Shown piece by piece: positions 25,506 through 33,634 of a stretch of DNA of 64,000 nucleotides. Positions within the stretch are counted from its first letter, which is position 1; each line of letters opens with the position of its first letter. The stretch is taken from contig NZ_JABMKY010000003.1 of assembly GCF_013204845.1 (NCBI RefSeq), forward strand, positions 581,315-645,314. The letters run 5' to 3'. The notes beneath the pieces were generated by a model. The model saw nothing but the letters and a program-made list of their open reading frames with translations. It did no database searches and was not told the origin of the DNA. Source of the DNA: Paenibacillus qinlingensis (GTDB lineage Bacteria; Bacillota; Bacilli; Paenibacillales; NBRC-103111). Position numbers and translations under genes: made by a program.

Positions 25506-26615
25506 ATGAAACATGTGATGGGAGTCATTAATTTAGTCAATGAACCGGATGATTTGGAGGAACTGACTTATTTCCGCTGCCCGGCATCTGTGCCTTTCGG
25601 TGGTCGTTATCGGTTAATTGATTTTGCGCTTTCCAATATGGTGAATTCCGGAATTGATAATGTGGCTGTTTTCACGCAGCACAAATATCGTTCGCTCATG
25701 GATCATCTGGGATCTGGAAAAGAATGGGATTTGGATCGTAAGCGCGGGGGACTATTCGTACTACCTTCCGTACTGGATGAACCGACAGGAGTTTCACGCG
25801 GAGATCTGTATCAATTCTATAGCCACCGAGACTATTTCTACCGTGGTAAAGAAGAGTTCGTGATTATTTCCCGCAGCCACATGGTGTGCAACCTGGATTT
25901 GACTGATGCGGTACGTTACCATGAAGACATGCAAGCAGATATCACTGTGATATATAAGCAAACGGATGAAGAGGTTCATGGGAAATTCCGCCGTATGGCT
26001 GTGAAAGACACAGGTCAAGTAACTTTGATGGAAGATCATACGGGCCGCTTGCGGACGAATAACATCTCCATGGAAATGTATATCATGAGCAAAGCGTTGC
26101 TCTTGGATATGGTGGAATCCTGCCTAGCGCAAGGTTATGATCATCTCGTTCGTGATGGTATTATGAAAAATATTGATAAATTGAGTGTGTATGGTTACAA
26201 ATTTGAAGGGCATCTGGGTATTGTGAACTCCATCCAAGGTTACTACAAGCACAGCATGCAGCTGCTTAATCCTGCAATTTGGCGTGAGCTCTTCTTCCAG
26301 AAGAACCTCATTTATACGAAGGTTAAGGACGAACCACCCGCCAAATATTTCGATTCCGCTGCAACCAAAAATGCGTTAATCGCAAATGGCTGCCAGATTG
26401 AAGGAAAAGTGGAGAACAGCATTTTGTTCCGCGGAGTGAAGATCCGTAAGGGTGCCTACGTGAAAAACAGTATCATCCTGCAAAACTGCGAAATTGAGGA
26501 AAACGTGATTATCGAGAATGCGATTCTGGATAAAGACGTCTTCATTAGCCGCGGTCGCGTATTAACTGGTGACAATAAAGCACCATTCATTGCAGCGAAA
26601 ACCAAAGTGATCTAA
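25506..26615 (+). CDS. glgD: Glucose-1-phosphate adenylyltransferase, regulatory subunit
   Basis: 369 aa homologue of GlgC with a degenerate active site. The GGxGxRL loop is missing (the protein begins MKHVMGVINLVNEPDD), and the GDHIY metal site is replaced by SRSHMV. FGGRYRLIDFALSN and the C-terminal beta-helix remain. In Bacillus and Geobacillus the GlgC-GlgD heterotetramer is more active than GlgC alone, so this is probably an allosteric or stabilising subunit. It is the third gene of the operon. Confidence 0.9.
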   Translation: MKHVMGVINLVNEPDDLEELTYFRCPASVPFGGRYRLIDFALSNMVNSGIDNVAVFTQHKYRSLMDHLGSGKEWDLDRKRGGLFVLPSVLDEPTGVSRGDLYQFYSHRDYFYRGKEEFVIISRSHMVCNLDLTDAVRYHEDMQADITVIYKQTDEEVHGKFRRMAVKDTGQVTLMEDHTGRLRTNNISMEMYIMSKALLLDMVESCLAQGYDHLVRDGIMKNIDKLSVYGYKFEGHLGIVNSIQGYYKHSMQLLNPAIWRELFFQKNLIYTKVKDEPPAKYFDSAATKNALIANGCQIEGKVENSILFRGVKIRKGAYVKNSIILQNCEIEENVIIENAILDKDVFISRGRVLTGDNKAPFIAAKTKVI

Positions 26616-26664
26616 TCACAAGTTCGTGTGTTAGATCAGGTTCTAGCAAAGTTGGAGGAGTGGC

Positions 26665-28098
26665 ATGATGAAAATACTGTTCGCGGCTTCGGAGGCCGTT
26701 CCTTTTATAAAGACAGGCGGCTTAGCGGATGTGATCGGCTCCTTACCGAAGGAGCTGACGCGTCAGGGACTTGATGTGCGTGTTATTTTGCCAAAATACG
26801 GAGATATCCCGGCTAAGTTCAGAGAACTGATGACACAAGTGACATCATTTGAGGTACAGTTGGGCTGGCGCAAGCAATATATCGGCATTGATATGTTGGT
26901 GTATGAAGGGGTTACCTTCTACTTCGTCGATAACGAGTTTTATTACAAGCGTTCGGGTATTTATGGCTTTGGTGATGAGGCGGAGCGATTTGGCTTCTTC
27001 AGTCGAGGTGTTATTGAGGCCCTGCCGTACCTGGATTTCCAGCCGGATGTGATTCATTGTCACGATTGGCAGGCAGGTATGATTCCTGTTCTGCTGAAGG
27101 CTCATTACCTCCATTTGCCTTTCTTTAGTGAAATCAAGACGATGACGACGGTCCATAATTTGAAATACCAAGGCGTATTTGGTCAAGGGGTGTTTAAGGA
27201 TTTGTTCGGTTTGTCGGATGATCACTTCTCAGGAACAGCGTTAGAGCTTCACGGTGGTGCAAGCTTCCTAAAGGGTGGACTGTTGTACTCGGATCAAATA
27301 ACTACGGTTAGTCAGACGTATGCGGAAGAGATTCAAACACCGTATTATGGTGAATTCTTGGACAGCCTGTTACGACATCGCAAAGATCAATTAACGGGTA
27401 TTGTGAACGGGATTGACTATGACGTGTTCGACCCGATGACGGACAAGAATCTGGTTGTGAATTACCGAGATTCTTTACCGAAGAAGACACAGAATAAGAT
27501 AGCCCTTCAGGAGCGTCTAGGACTTCCTGTGAATGGTGATATCCCGATGATTGTACTGGTAACTCGTCTTGTACAACAGAAGGGGTTAGATTTGATTCAG
27601 CACGTGCTTCGTGAAATCCTTGCTTTGGATATACAGCTTGTTGTTCTTGGAACTGGCGAGCCTGTGTATGAGCAAATGTTCCGGAACGCTGCAATTACAC
27701 ACCCGACTAAGGTATCGGCGCACATCTATTTTGACGAAGCGCTAGCACACCAGTTCTACGCTGCGTCTGATCTCTTCTTAATGCCATCACAATTCGAGCC
27801 ATGCGGCATTGGGCAATTGATTGCGCTGCGCTATCGATCCGTGCCGATCGTTCGTGAAACAGGCGGTCTGAAGGATACGGTACAGCCTTATAATGAGTTT
27901 ACAGGAGAAGGCACAGGGTTCTCCTTCACGCATTATAACGCGCATGATATGCTGCACATCATCAGGCGAGCGGTTTTCTTTTATAAGAATGATCGCGACA
28001 GTTGGTTGAAGATTCAGCAGAATATGAAAAAAGGTGACTTTAGCTGGCGCAAATCTGCGCAGCAGTATATCACGCTTTACAATGAAATGACCTCATAA
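26665..28098 (+). CDS. glgA: Glycogen synthase (ADP-glucose type)
   Basis: 477 aa GT5 enzyme of GT-B fold: N-terminal KTGGLADVIGSLP (residues about 16-28, ADP-glucose binding), HCHDWQ, and the C-terminal SQFEPCGIGQLIALRYRSVP with the retaining-GT Glu. It elongates alpha-1,4-glucan from ADP-glucose. The start is ATG 26665 after TTGGAGGAG. It is the last gene of glgBCDA; a terminator follows. No glycogen phosphorylase (glgP), present in the Bacillus operon, is found here. Confidence 0.93.
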   Translation: MMKILFAASEAVPFIKTGGLADVIGSLPKELTRQGLDVRVILPKYGDIPAKFRELMTQVTSFEVQLGWRKQYIGIDMLVYEGVTFYFVDNEFYYKRSGIYGFGDEAERFGFFSRGVIEALPYLDFQPDVIHCHDWQAGMIPVLLKAHYLHLPFFSEIKTMTTVHNLKYQGVFGQGVFKDLFGLSDDHFSGTALELHGGASFLKGGLLYSDQITTVSQTYAEEIQTPYYGEFLDSLLRHRKDQLTGIVNGIDYDVFDPMTDKNLVVNYRDSLPKKTQNKIALQERLGLPVNGDIPMIVLVTRLVQQKGLDLIQHVLREILALDIQLVVLGTGEPVYEQMFRNAAITHPTKVSAHIYFDEALAHQFYAASDLFLMPSQFEPCGIGQLIALRYRSVPIVRETGGLKDTVQPYNEFTGEGTGFSFTHYNAHDMLHIIRRAVFFYKNDRDSWLKIQQNMKKGDFSWRKSAQQYITLYNEMTS

Positions 28099-28107
28099 AT
28101 ATTGGGA

Positions 28108-28144
28108 AAAGCCTCTTAATTCGAAAGAATGAGGGGGCTTTTTT
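28108..28144 (+). terminator. Rho-independent terminator after the glycogen operon
   Basis: A stem of about 14 bp with G-U pairs around a GAAA tetraloop (AAGCC...ATTC / GAAT...GGCTT), followed by six T residues. Confidence 0.82.
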
Positions 28145-28320
28145 CGTTACCACATAAGAATTTATAAGTTTCCGGTACTCGGAATAACAAATTTTTATTG
28201 GCGATAAAAACAACATTTAAAACGCGGTCGCTCATCTTCGAAGTACTTCGATAGAAGTTTTTCTCATTTAGTAAATTCAGGTATAATAGGTGCAGACAGT
28301 AAAGAGGGTTGGAGTGGTAA

Positions 28321-29784
28321 TTGATGGGCATGGATTGGATTTCTCATATGTTAACTGTGTTGTTCGTGGTAAATATTTTATTGGCGCTCACGGTGGTGTT
28401 CTTAGAACGACGTAATGTAGCTGCTACATGGTCTTGGTTAATGGTGCTATTATTCATTCCTATTCTAGGCTTTCTATTGTACGTGATGCTGGGTCAAAAC
28501 CTGAGCCGCCGAAAACTGTATAAATGGAATAAGCGTATGCAGGAACGAATGCAGACTGTGATTGGTGAGCAGCGGCAGCAGCTTATGGAGGGGACTTTTC
28601 CCTATATCGATCCGATGGTGATGGAGTACCGGTATTTAATTTATCTGAATGTAGCTACGAATGATTCCTTTTTGTCGCAGGATAACGACGTACATATTTT
28701 CACCGATGGGGTCGAGAAGTTTAATGATTTGATTAGCCGAATTGAGGCTGCCGAGCATCATATCCACATGCAATATTATATTGTCAAAAATGATACCTTG
28801 GGTCAGCGGATCCTGGAAGTGCTCACTCGCAAAGCAAAGCAAGGGGTGACCGTTCGTTTTCTATATGATGATATCGGCTCACGTACGCTGAAGGATTCGT
28901 TTTTCAAAGATTTTCTTCAAGCAGGTGGACATAAAGCGGCTTTCTTTCCATCACGTATTCCTTTTCTTAATTATCGGGTTAACTATCGAAATCATCGCAA
29001 GCTCGTGATCATTGACGGACAGATTGGCTACATTGGCGGATTTAATATTGGGAATGAGTACCTGGGCTTGAATCCGAAATTTGGTTACTGGCGAGATACG
29101 CATCTTCGATTGTCAGGCAGCGTAGTGCGAGCGTTGCAATCACGGTTCATATTGGACTGGAACCTTGCATCGGCAGAAACATTGGAAGTAGATACCACTT
29201 ATTTTCCAGCGATTTTGGAGAAATCTGTGCAAGGAAAAGTTCCAATGCAAATTGTCGCAAGTGGCCCGAATGAAACTTGGCCGCATTTTGTGTATACATT
29301 TCTCAAGCTGATTCATTTGGCCAAAAGCCGGATTTTACTGCAAACGCCGTATTTTATTCCCGAAGAAAGCATGTTGAATGCGTTGCGAATTGCGGCGCTC
29401 TCGGGGATTGATGTAAGGATTATGATACCTGAGAAAGCTGATCATTTATTCGTTCATTGGGCTTCGTTGTACTATGTTGGTGAATTGCTGCGTGCAGGTG
29501 TGAAATGTTATCTGTATGATTACGGCTTTCTGCACGCCAAAACAATTATTGTAGACGGTAAAGTGGCTTCAGTCGGTACTGCGAATTTCGATATTCGCAG
29601 CTTACGGCTTAATTTTGAGACAAATGCACTGATGTTTCATGAGGAGACGGCAACGAAGCTGGAAGAGACCTTCTGGAAGGATATGGAGGGGTGTATGGAG
29701 CTAACGCTGGAGGAATATGAGAAGCGGTCGCTTCGCATCCGATTCTTGGAGTCGATTTCGAAGCTGATATCACCTATCTTATAG
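28321..29784 (+). CDS. cls: Cardiolipin synthase
   Basis: 487 aa phospholipase-D superfamily membrane enzyme that condenses two phosphatidylglycerols to cardiolipin. Two N-terminal membrane helices (about 5-28 and 35-58, PLDc_N) precede two HKD motifs: HRKLVIIDG (His225) and HAKTIIVDG (His405), numbered from TTG 28321. ATG 28324 is an equally good start (GGAG at 28311-28314). TATAAT at 28282-28287 is a likely -10, but no convincing -35 is seen. Single gene, convergent with the VOC gene; a shared bidirectional terminator follows. Confidence 0.92.
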   Translation: MMGMDWISHMLTVLFVVNILLALTVVFLERRNVAATWSWLMVLLFIPILGFLLYVMLGQNLSRRKLYKWNKRMQERMQTVIGEQRQQLMEGTFPYIDPMVMEYRYLIYLNVATNDSFLSQDNDVHIFTDGVEKFNDLISRIEAAEHHIHMQYYIVKNDTLGQRILEVLTRKAKQGVTVRFLYDDIGSRTLKDSFFKDFLQAGGHKAAFFPSRIPFLNYRVNYRNHRKLVIIDGQIGYIGGFNIGNEYLGLNPKFGYWRDTHLRLSGSVVRALQSRFILDWNLASAETLEVDTTYFPAILEKSVQGKVPMQIVASGPNETWPHFVYTFLKLIHLAKSRILLQTPYFIPEESMLNALRIAALSGIDVRIMIPEKADHLFVHWASLYYVGELLRAGVKCYLYDYGFLHAKTIIVDGKVASVGTANFDIRSLRLNFETNALMFHEETATKLEETFWKDMEGCMELTLEEYEKRSLRIRFLESISKLISPIL

Positions 29785-29791
29785 TGAAAAT

Positions 29792-29843
29792 AAAAGGATT
29801 CCGTAAACTCACTTGAAGGAAGTGAGCGATGGAATCCTTTTTC
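29792..29843. terminator. Bidirectional terminator between cls and the VOC gene
   Basis: AAAAGGATTCC pairs with GGAATCCTTTT, with an inner CTCACTT/AAGTGAG stem; T-rich on the plus strand and A-rich on the left, so it can serve both convergent genes. Confidence 0.85.
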
Positions 29844-29867
29844 TCTAGAGAGAGCTATGTGTAATTT

Positions 29868-30293
29868 CTAGAAATTTTCACCACTGTCAAGATTGAACTG
29901 CCAAAGAATGCCGAACTTGTCCTCAACTTGTCCGTACAATTTGCTCCAGTCCGTTGCTTGAAGCTCCATGCCAATTTTTCCGCCTTCTTTGAGCTTGTGG
30001 AAAGCACTTTGGATTTCGTCGGCGTTTGCGCTAACGTAGGAAAGACTGATGTTGTTACCTACAATGTATGGCATACCTGGGAATACATCGGAGAACATGA
30101 GCGGGCTTCCGTTAATATCTAGACGAGTGTGCATAACGCCATTTTTGGCTTCTTCAGGAAGCGGATAGTCGGGGTGAGCGGGCATATCGCCAAATGTAAT
30201 GATTTTGGGAGTGGGCAGATTAAATACTTCAGCGTAGAAAGTCACAACTTCGCGCGTGTTTCCTTGGAAATTTAAATAAGCATTAATTGACAT
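29868..30293 (-). CDS. VOC-family (glyoxalase/PhnB-like) protein
   Basis: 141 aa with the paired beta-alpha-beta-beta-beta fold expected of the vicinal-oxygen-chelate superfamily. It begins INAYLNFQGNTREVVTFYAEVF and ends with WSKLYGQVEDKFGILWQF, the closing block of PhnB/3-demethylubiquinone-like members (DGxxW-type end). The metal ligands typical of active glyoxalases are not all evident, so catalytic function is open. ATG 30293 is preferred over ATG 30299 because GAGGAG is seven bases from the former and only one from the latter. Single gene ending at the bidirectional terminator. Confidence 0.8.
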   Translation of the reverse strand: MSINAYLNFQGNTREVVTFYAEVFNLPTPKIITFGDMPAHPDYPLPEEAKNGVMHTRLDINGSPLMFSDVFPGMPYIVGNNISLSYVSANADEIQSAFHKLKEGGKIGMELQATDWSKLYGQVEDKFGILWQFNLDSGENF

Positions 30294-30369
30294 GACCATT
30301 CTCCTCTAATTGTGAAATTGGGACAACCTCCTATATTCTAGCACTGGTTACATTGAAAATCCACCTGAC

Positions 30370-30855
30370 CTATAAGCGGAGTAATAGGGACTGCAGTTGA
30401 CTTCTGCCTTCGGCGGACAATGATTTGAGTACTTGATCGGAGGCTTGGCTCATCGCGGCACGTGCTTTCGCAATTAAGGGAGGTGCTTCATCCGTTAACT
30501 GGAGAAAGGTGGCTCGGCGGTCATCAGGATCCGTCGTACGATGGATGAGAGCTTCTTGTTCAAGTGCGTCAACGAATTGGGTAACGGTGCGCGCTTTAAT
30601 CCCTAATTTGGTCGCGAGTTCTGACATGCGAATGCGTCCTTCTTCTTCAATCGCAATGAGGACACGTACACGCGGCCCTGTTAAATAAGCAGGGATTCCT
30701 AACTCTGCTAAGTGCTCCTCAAATTGGGTATGCAAACGATGGGTCGTACGTATTAATAGTTGTAAAATGTCTCCGGCTGTAGGTGTGGATGAAGCAAGGC
30801 TGGAATCCATGGATGGTGGTAGTTGATCCCGTAAGTTGGTTCGAGTTGGTTTCAT
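30370..30855 (-). CDS. MarR-family regulator, divergent from quinone oxidoreductase
   Basis: 161 aa from ATG 30855 (AAGGAGG just upstream; an in-frame start at 30870 is less likely). Winged-helix MarR protein: recognition region RMSELATKLGIKARTVTQFV, wing DPDDRRATFLQLTDEA. It lacks the conserved Cys of OhrR/DUF24 sensors. The divergent promoter region carries a perfect 16-bp palindrome and a half-copy, which fits repression of itself and of the oxidoreductase gene until an electrophile, phenol or drug binds (inference). Confidence 0.84.
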   Translation of the reverse strand: MKPTRTNLRDQLPPSMDSSLASSTPTAGDILQLLIRTTHRLHTQFEEHLAELGIPAYLTGPRVRVLIAIEEEGRIRMSELATKLGIKARTVTQFVDALEQEALIHRTTDPDDRRATFLQLTDEAPPLIAKARAAMSQASDQVLKSLSAEGRSQLQSLLLRL

Positions 30856-30880
30856 AGTCCTCCTTGACATCTGAGAAAGT

Positions 30881-30923
30881 ACTGAGTATACTCAGTTTTA
30901 TTCAAATACTGAGTATACACATT
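30881..30923. promoter_or_regulatory. MarR-type operator pair in the divergent promoter region
   Basis: ACTGAGTATACTCAGT (30881-30896) is a perfect 16-bp palindrome. A second copy, ACTGAGTATACACATT (30908-30923), keeps the left arm and starts 27 bp downstream. They lie between the divergent MarR and oxidoreductase genes. Confidence 0.75.
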
Positions 30924-30963
30924 AAATATACCATACATGAGATGAAAAGAGGAGAGATCTAAG

Positions 30964-31914
30964 ATGAGTGATCACATGGACAAAAGCGACGTTAATCTGA
31001 TGCGTGCTGTGCGATACCATGCTTTTGGTGAGGCGGAAGTCCTGCATGTAGAATCAATCCCCATTCCGCAGCCACAAGAAGGTGAAGTCCTTGTTCGCGT
31101 ATATGCCGCTGGTATTCTACCCGTTGATTGGAAAATACGCCGAGGATTGTTCCCGATGCCGATTCAATTTCCACATATTCCTGGAACTGCGTTCGCGGGC
31201 GTCATTGAGGCAGTTGGCACAGGAGTGTCCACCTGGCAGATTGGAGATCCTGTATTCGGTCGCAGCACGAAGGGCACGTATGCAGAGTTTACGACTGCGC
31301 CTGAGGATGCGATTGCACGTAAGCCCGCTTCGATATCCTACGAAGAGGCTGCGACCTTGTCAGGCGGTGCCACAACGGCATGGCGTGCCATTATTTCGGA
31401 AGGCCAAGTGAAGCCGAACGAGCGTGTTCTCATCCATGGCGCCGCGGGAGGCGTTGGTATGTTCGCGGTTCAGTTCGCAAAATGGATGGGTGCAGAAGTC
31501 ATTGGTACGGCAGGACCGACGAATGGGTCCTATGTGGAATCCTTAGGGGCAGACAAGGTAATTGATTATTCGTCTGAACGATTCGAAGATATCGTGGAAG
31601 ATGTCGATTTCGTGCTTGATACGGTGAGTGGTGACACACTGGCACGTACTTGGTCTGTTATGAAGCAAGGAGGCAGATTGGCTTCGATTGCAGGCCAACC
31701 GCCGCTGGAGAAAGCCAAGCAGCATGGCATCACCTTAATTCGTCCGGGCATCGCTACGAAAGATGATTTGAAAGCCATTGCGGAGCTGATCGATGAAGGA
31801 AAGCTAACGATTCACATTGAGCAAAGCTTTACAATGGCGGATGTGCGTCAAGCGCATGAGAAGAGCCAGACTGGGCATGGACGGGGGCGGATCGTGCTGC
31901 GGATGATTGACTGA
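30964..31914 (+). CDS. NADP-dependent quinone oxidoreductase (zinc-independent MDR family)
   Basis: 316 aa medium-chain dehydrogenase/reductase. The N-terminal GroES-like fold has PGTAFAGVIEAVG. The Rossmann domain has HGAAGGVGMFAVQFAK (about 158-173), the quinone oxidoreductase nucleotide motif. There is no catalytic-zinc signature. It would reduce quinones or enals with NAD(P)H in the cytoplasm, likely detoxification. ATG 30964 follows GAGGAGA at eight bases. Control by the divergent MarR protein is likely. No clear terminator follows, only a GCACT-GGA-AGTGC hairpin at 31987-31999 without a T-tract. Confidence 0.86.
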   Translation: MSDHMDKSDVNLMRAVRYHAFGEAEVLHVESIPIPQPQEGEVLVRVYAAGILPVDWKIRRGLFPMPIQFPHIPGTAFAGVIEAVGTGVSTWQIGDPVFGRSTKGTYAEFTTAPEDAIARKPASISYEEAATLSGGATTAWRAIISEGQVKPNERVLIHGAAGGVGMFAVQFAKWMGAEVIGTAGPTNGSYVESLGADKVIDYSSERFEDIVEDVDFVLDTVSGDTLARTWSVMKQGGRLASIAGQPPLEKAKQHGITLIRPGIATKDDLKAIAELIDEGKLTIHIEQSFTMADVRQAHEKSQTGHGRGRIVLRMID

Positions 31915-32015
31915 GCTCTTTTCATGAAATAAGTAACAAAGGCCCTGCCGTCAAACCTAACGACCTCCCGAATACATCTCTTTAAAGCACTGGAAGTGCC
32001 CAGTTATAGGTTCCC

Positions 32016-32457
32016 CGGTTGACCAACGTCTGCTAGCGCACAAAAATTGTGCGCAAGAGAAGAATCTCGGTCGACCAGCGCCCGCTAGCGCACAAAAATT
32101 GTGCGCAAGAAAAGCCCCCGGTCGACCATCGCGTGCTAGCGCACAAAAATTGTGCGCAAGAGAAGAATCTCGGTCGACCAGCGCCCGCTAGCGCACAAAA
32201 ATTGTGCGCAAGAAAAGTCCCCCGGTCGACCAGCGCCCGCTAGCGCACAAAAATTGTGCGCAAGAGAAGAATCCCGGTCGACCATCGCCCGCTAGCGCAC
32301 AAAAATTGTGCGCTAGAGAAGAAACCCGGTCGACCAACGTCTGCTAGCGCACTAAAATTGTGCGCAAGAGAAGAAACTCGGTCGACCATCGCCCGCTAGC
32401 GCACAAAAATTGTGCGCAAGAAAAGCCCCACAGTCGACCAGCGCCCGCTATCGCACA
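32016..32457. repeat. Tandem array of a 52-bp palindrome-bearing repeat (8 full copies and a partial ninth)
   Basis: Each unit has three palindromes in fixed order: GGTCGACC, GCTAGC, and the hairpin GCGCACAAAAATTGTGCGC (8-bp arms, AAA loop). Hairpins begin at 32036, 32088, 32139, 32191, 32243, 32295, 32347 and 32399, spaced 52 bp apart with one interval of 51. The ninth copy breaks off at about 32457 inside the hairpin. Between units the variation concentrates just before GGTCGACC and in the 3-5 bases between GGTCGACC and GCTAGC, while arms are kept; the copy at 32347 has a single A-to-T change in one arm. A 52-bp period is not a multiple of three, so it is not coding. No spacers, so not CRISPR. 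Confidence 0.95.
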
Positions 32458-32516
32458 TCTAATTCCAAACTATGCAATCGTGCGGTTGCAACAAGAAAAG
32501 TCAGCATTTTTACGTA

Positions 32517-32545
32517 TTCACAAATGAGGCATTGTCCTATATACT
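32517..32545 (+). promoter_or_regulatory. Sigma-A promoter of the second siderophore-binding protein gene
   Basis: TTCACA (32517-32522), 17-bp spacer, TATACT (32540-32545). The Fur box starts ten bases downstream, over the expected start site. Confidence 0.72.
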
Positions 32546-32554
32546 CCTAATTAT

Positions 32555-32569
32555 CGATAATGATTATCA
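32555..32569 (+). promoter_or_regulatory. Fur box
   Basis: CGATAATGATTATCA matches TGATAATNATTATCA at 13 of 14 informative positions. It lies directly downstream of the promoter and 23 bases before the start codon. Confidence 0.88.
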
Positions 32570-32591
32570 GTATCATCTAGGGGGATATATT

Positions 32592-33566
32592 ATGATTCAA
32601 GCAAGAAAATTAGTTAATTTCACAGCAGTTTTACTCGTGTCTTCATTATTTCTAGCCGGCTGTGGTGCCAGTACTGATACGAAAAATGCAGCAGCAACAG
32701 CAAGTCCATCACAAGCTGCAGGAACAGCAGCAACACCTAAAGCACCTCAGGAGCGAATCCTCAAGGATGCGATGGGACATGAAGTGAAAATTCCAGGCGA
32801 GGTCAAGCGTGTGATTGCTCCTTTCCTAGAAGACGGATTAACGGCAATCGGCATTAAGCCTGTCGCACAATGGTCCGCAGCTGGTGAACCTCAGCAGTAT
32901 TTGCAAAATGTATTAAGCGGGGTTCCTGTGTTGGACATGGCAGGTGGACTTAAGCCTGAGCAGACGCTAAGTCATAATCCTGATCTTATTATTCTTGCAG
33001 CGCCAACGTACATGAAGAATGGCACGTATGAGGATTTCTCCAAAATTGCCCCAACTTTCGTATTATCCAATGATGAGAATGACTGGCGTGGAAATGTGGC
33101 CAAATTAGGCGAAGTTCTAGGTAAAGTAACGGAAGCTGAGCAAGCCATTAAGAAATATGATGAGAAGCTAGGGGCTTCCAAAGATAAGATTCGAACTGCA
33201 GTCGGGGATAAATCAGCGGTATTATTCCAATCCGCAAATGAAAAAGGATTTAAGTTGTTCGGAGCGAATTTCTATAGCGGAAAGCTTTTGTATCAAGGCT
33301 TTGGATTTAAGCAGCCGAAATTGCTCAAAGGAGACTATGATACGTACTCCTTGGAAACATTAGCGCAGCTCGATGATGTTGATTACATTTTCGTTCTATC
33401 TGGCAAAGGTCGAGCGAAGCCACCTGTGGATAATCCACTATGGCAGCAACTGCCCGCTGTGAAGCAAGGTCATGTGTATGAAGTGGATTCAGGTCACTGG
33501 TTCAATCAAAATGTGATCGCGAATCAATTAATTATCGATGATGTACTACGTAATCTAGTTAAATAG
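32592..33566 (+). CDS. Iron-siderophore ABC transporter substrate-binding lipoprotein
   Basis: 324 aa from ATG 32592 (AGGGGG seven bases upstream; the longer open frame runs through the promoter and Fur box). Lipobox LAGC with Cys24, an Ala/Ser/Thr linker, then the class III binding-protein fold opening with RILKDAMGHEVKIPGEVKRV. It resembles the protein at 9712 in layout. It would bind a ferric siderophore outside the cell and feed an FecCD-type permease, which is absent from the window. The next gene is its likely cytoplasmic sensor-activator. Iron control by Fur is clear from the upstream site. Confidence 0.87.
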   Translation: MIQARKLVNFTAVLLVSSLFLAGCGASTDTKNAAATASPSQAAGTAATPKAPQERILKDAMGHEVKIPGEVKRVIAPFLEDGLTAIGIKPVAQWSAAGEPQQYLQNVLSGVPVLDMAGGLKPEQTLSHNPDLIILAAPTYMKNGTYEDFSKIAPTFVLSNDENDWRGNVAKLGEVLGKVTEAEQAIKKYDEKLGASKDKIRTAVGDKSAVLFQSANEKGFKLFGANFYSGKLLYQGFGFKQPKLLKGDYDTYSLETLAQLDDVDYIFVLSGKGRAKPPVDNPLWQQLPAVKQGHVYEVDSGHWFNQNVIANQLIIDDVLRNLVK

Positions 33567-33574
33567 ATTTTGTA

Positions 33575-33599
33575 TAGACGGGGGATTCCCTCGTCTTTT
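33575..33599 (+). terminator. Rho-independent terminator after the second siderophore-binding protein gene
   Basis: AGACGGGG / CCCTCGTCT stem (one G-T pair) with ATT loop and TTTT. Partial read-through could supply the regulator gene 35 bases downstream. Confidence 0.7.
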
Positions 33600-33634
33600 A
33601 CGTGTTTAAATCGAGTATATAGGAGCGCAAATAT

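Noticed and set aside
32049..32243. 64-aa repetitive frame within the repeat array
   Set aside because: The period of 52 rotates the reading frame and the frame is a chance product of the repeats; no start signal.
32016..32457. CRISPR array
   Set aside because: The units abut as 52-bp tandem copies with no unique spacers, and no cas genes are present.
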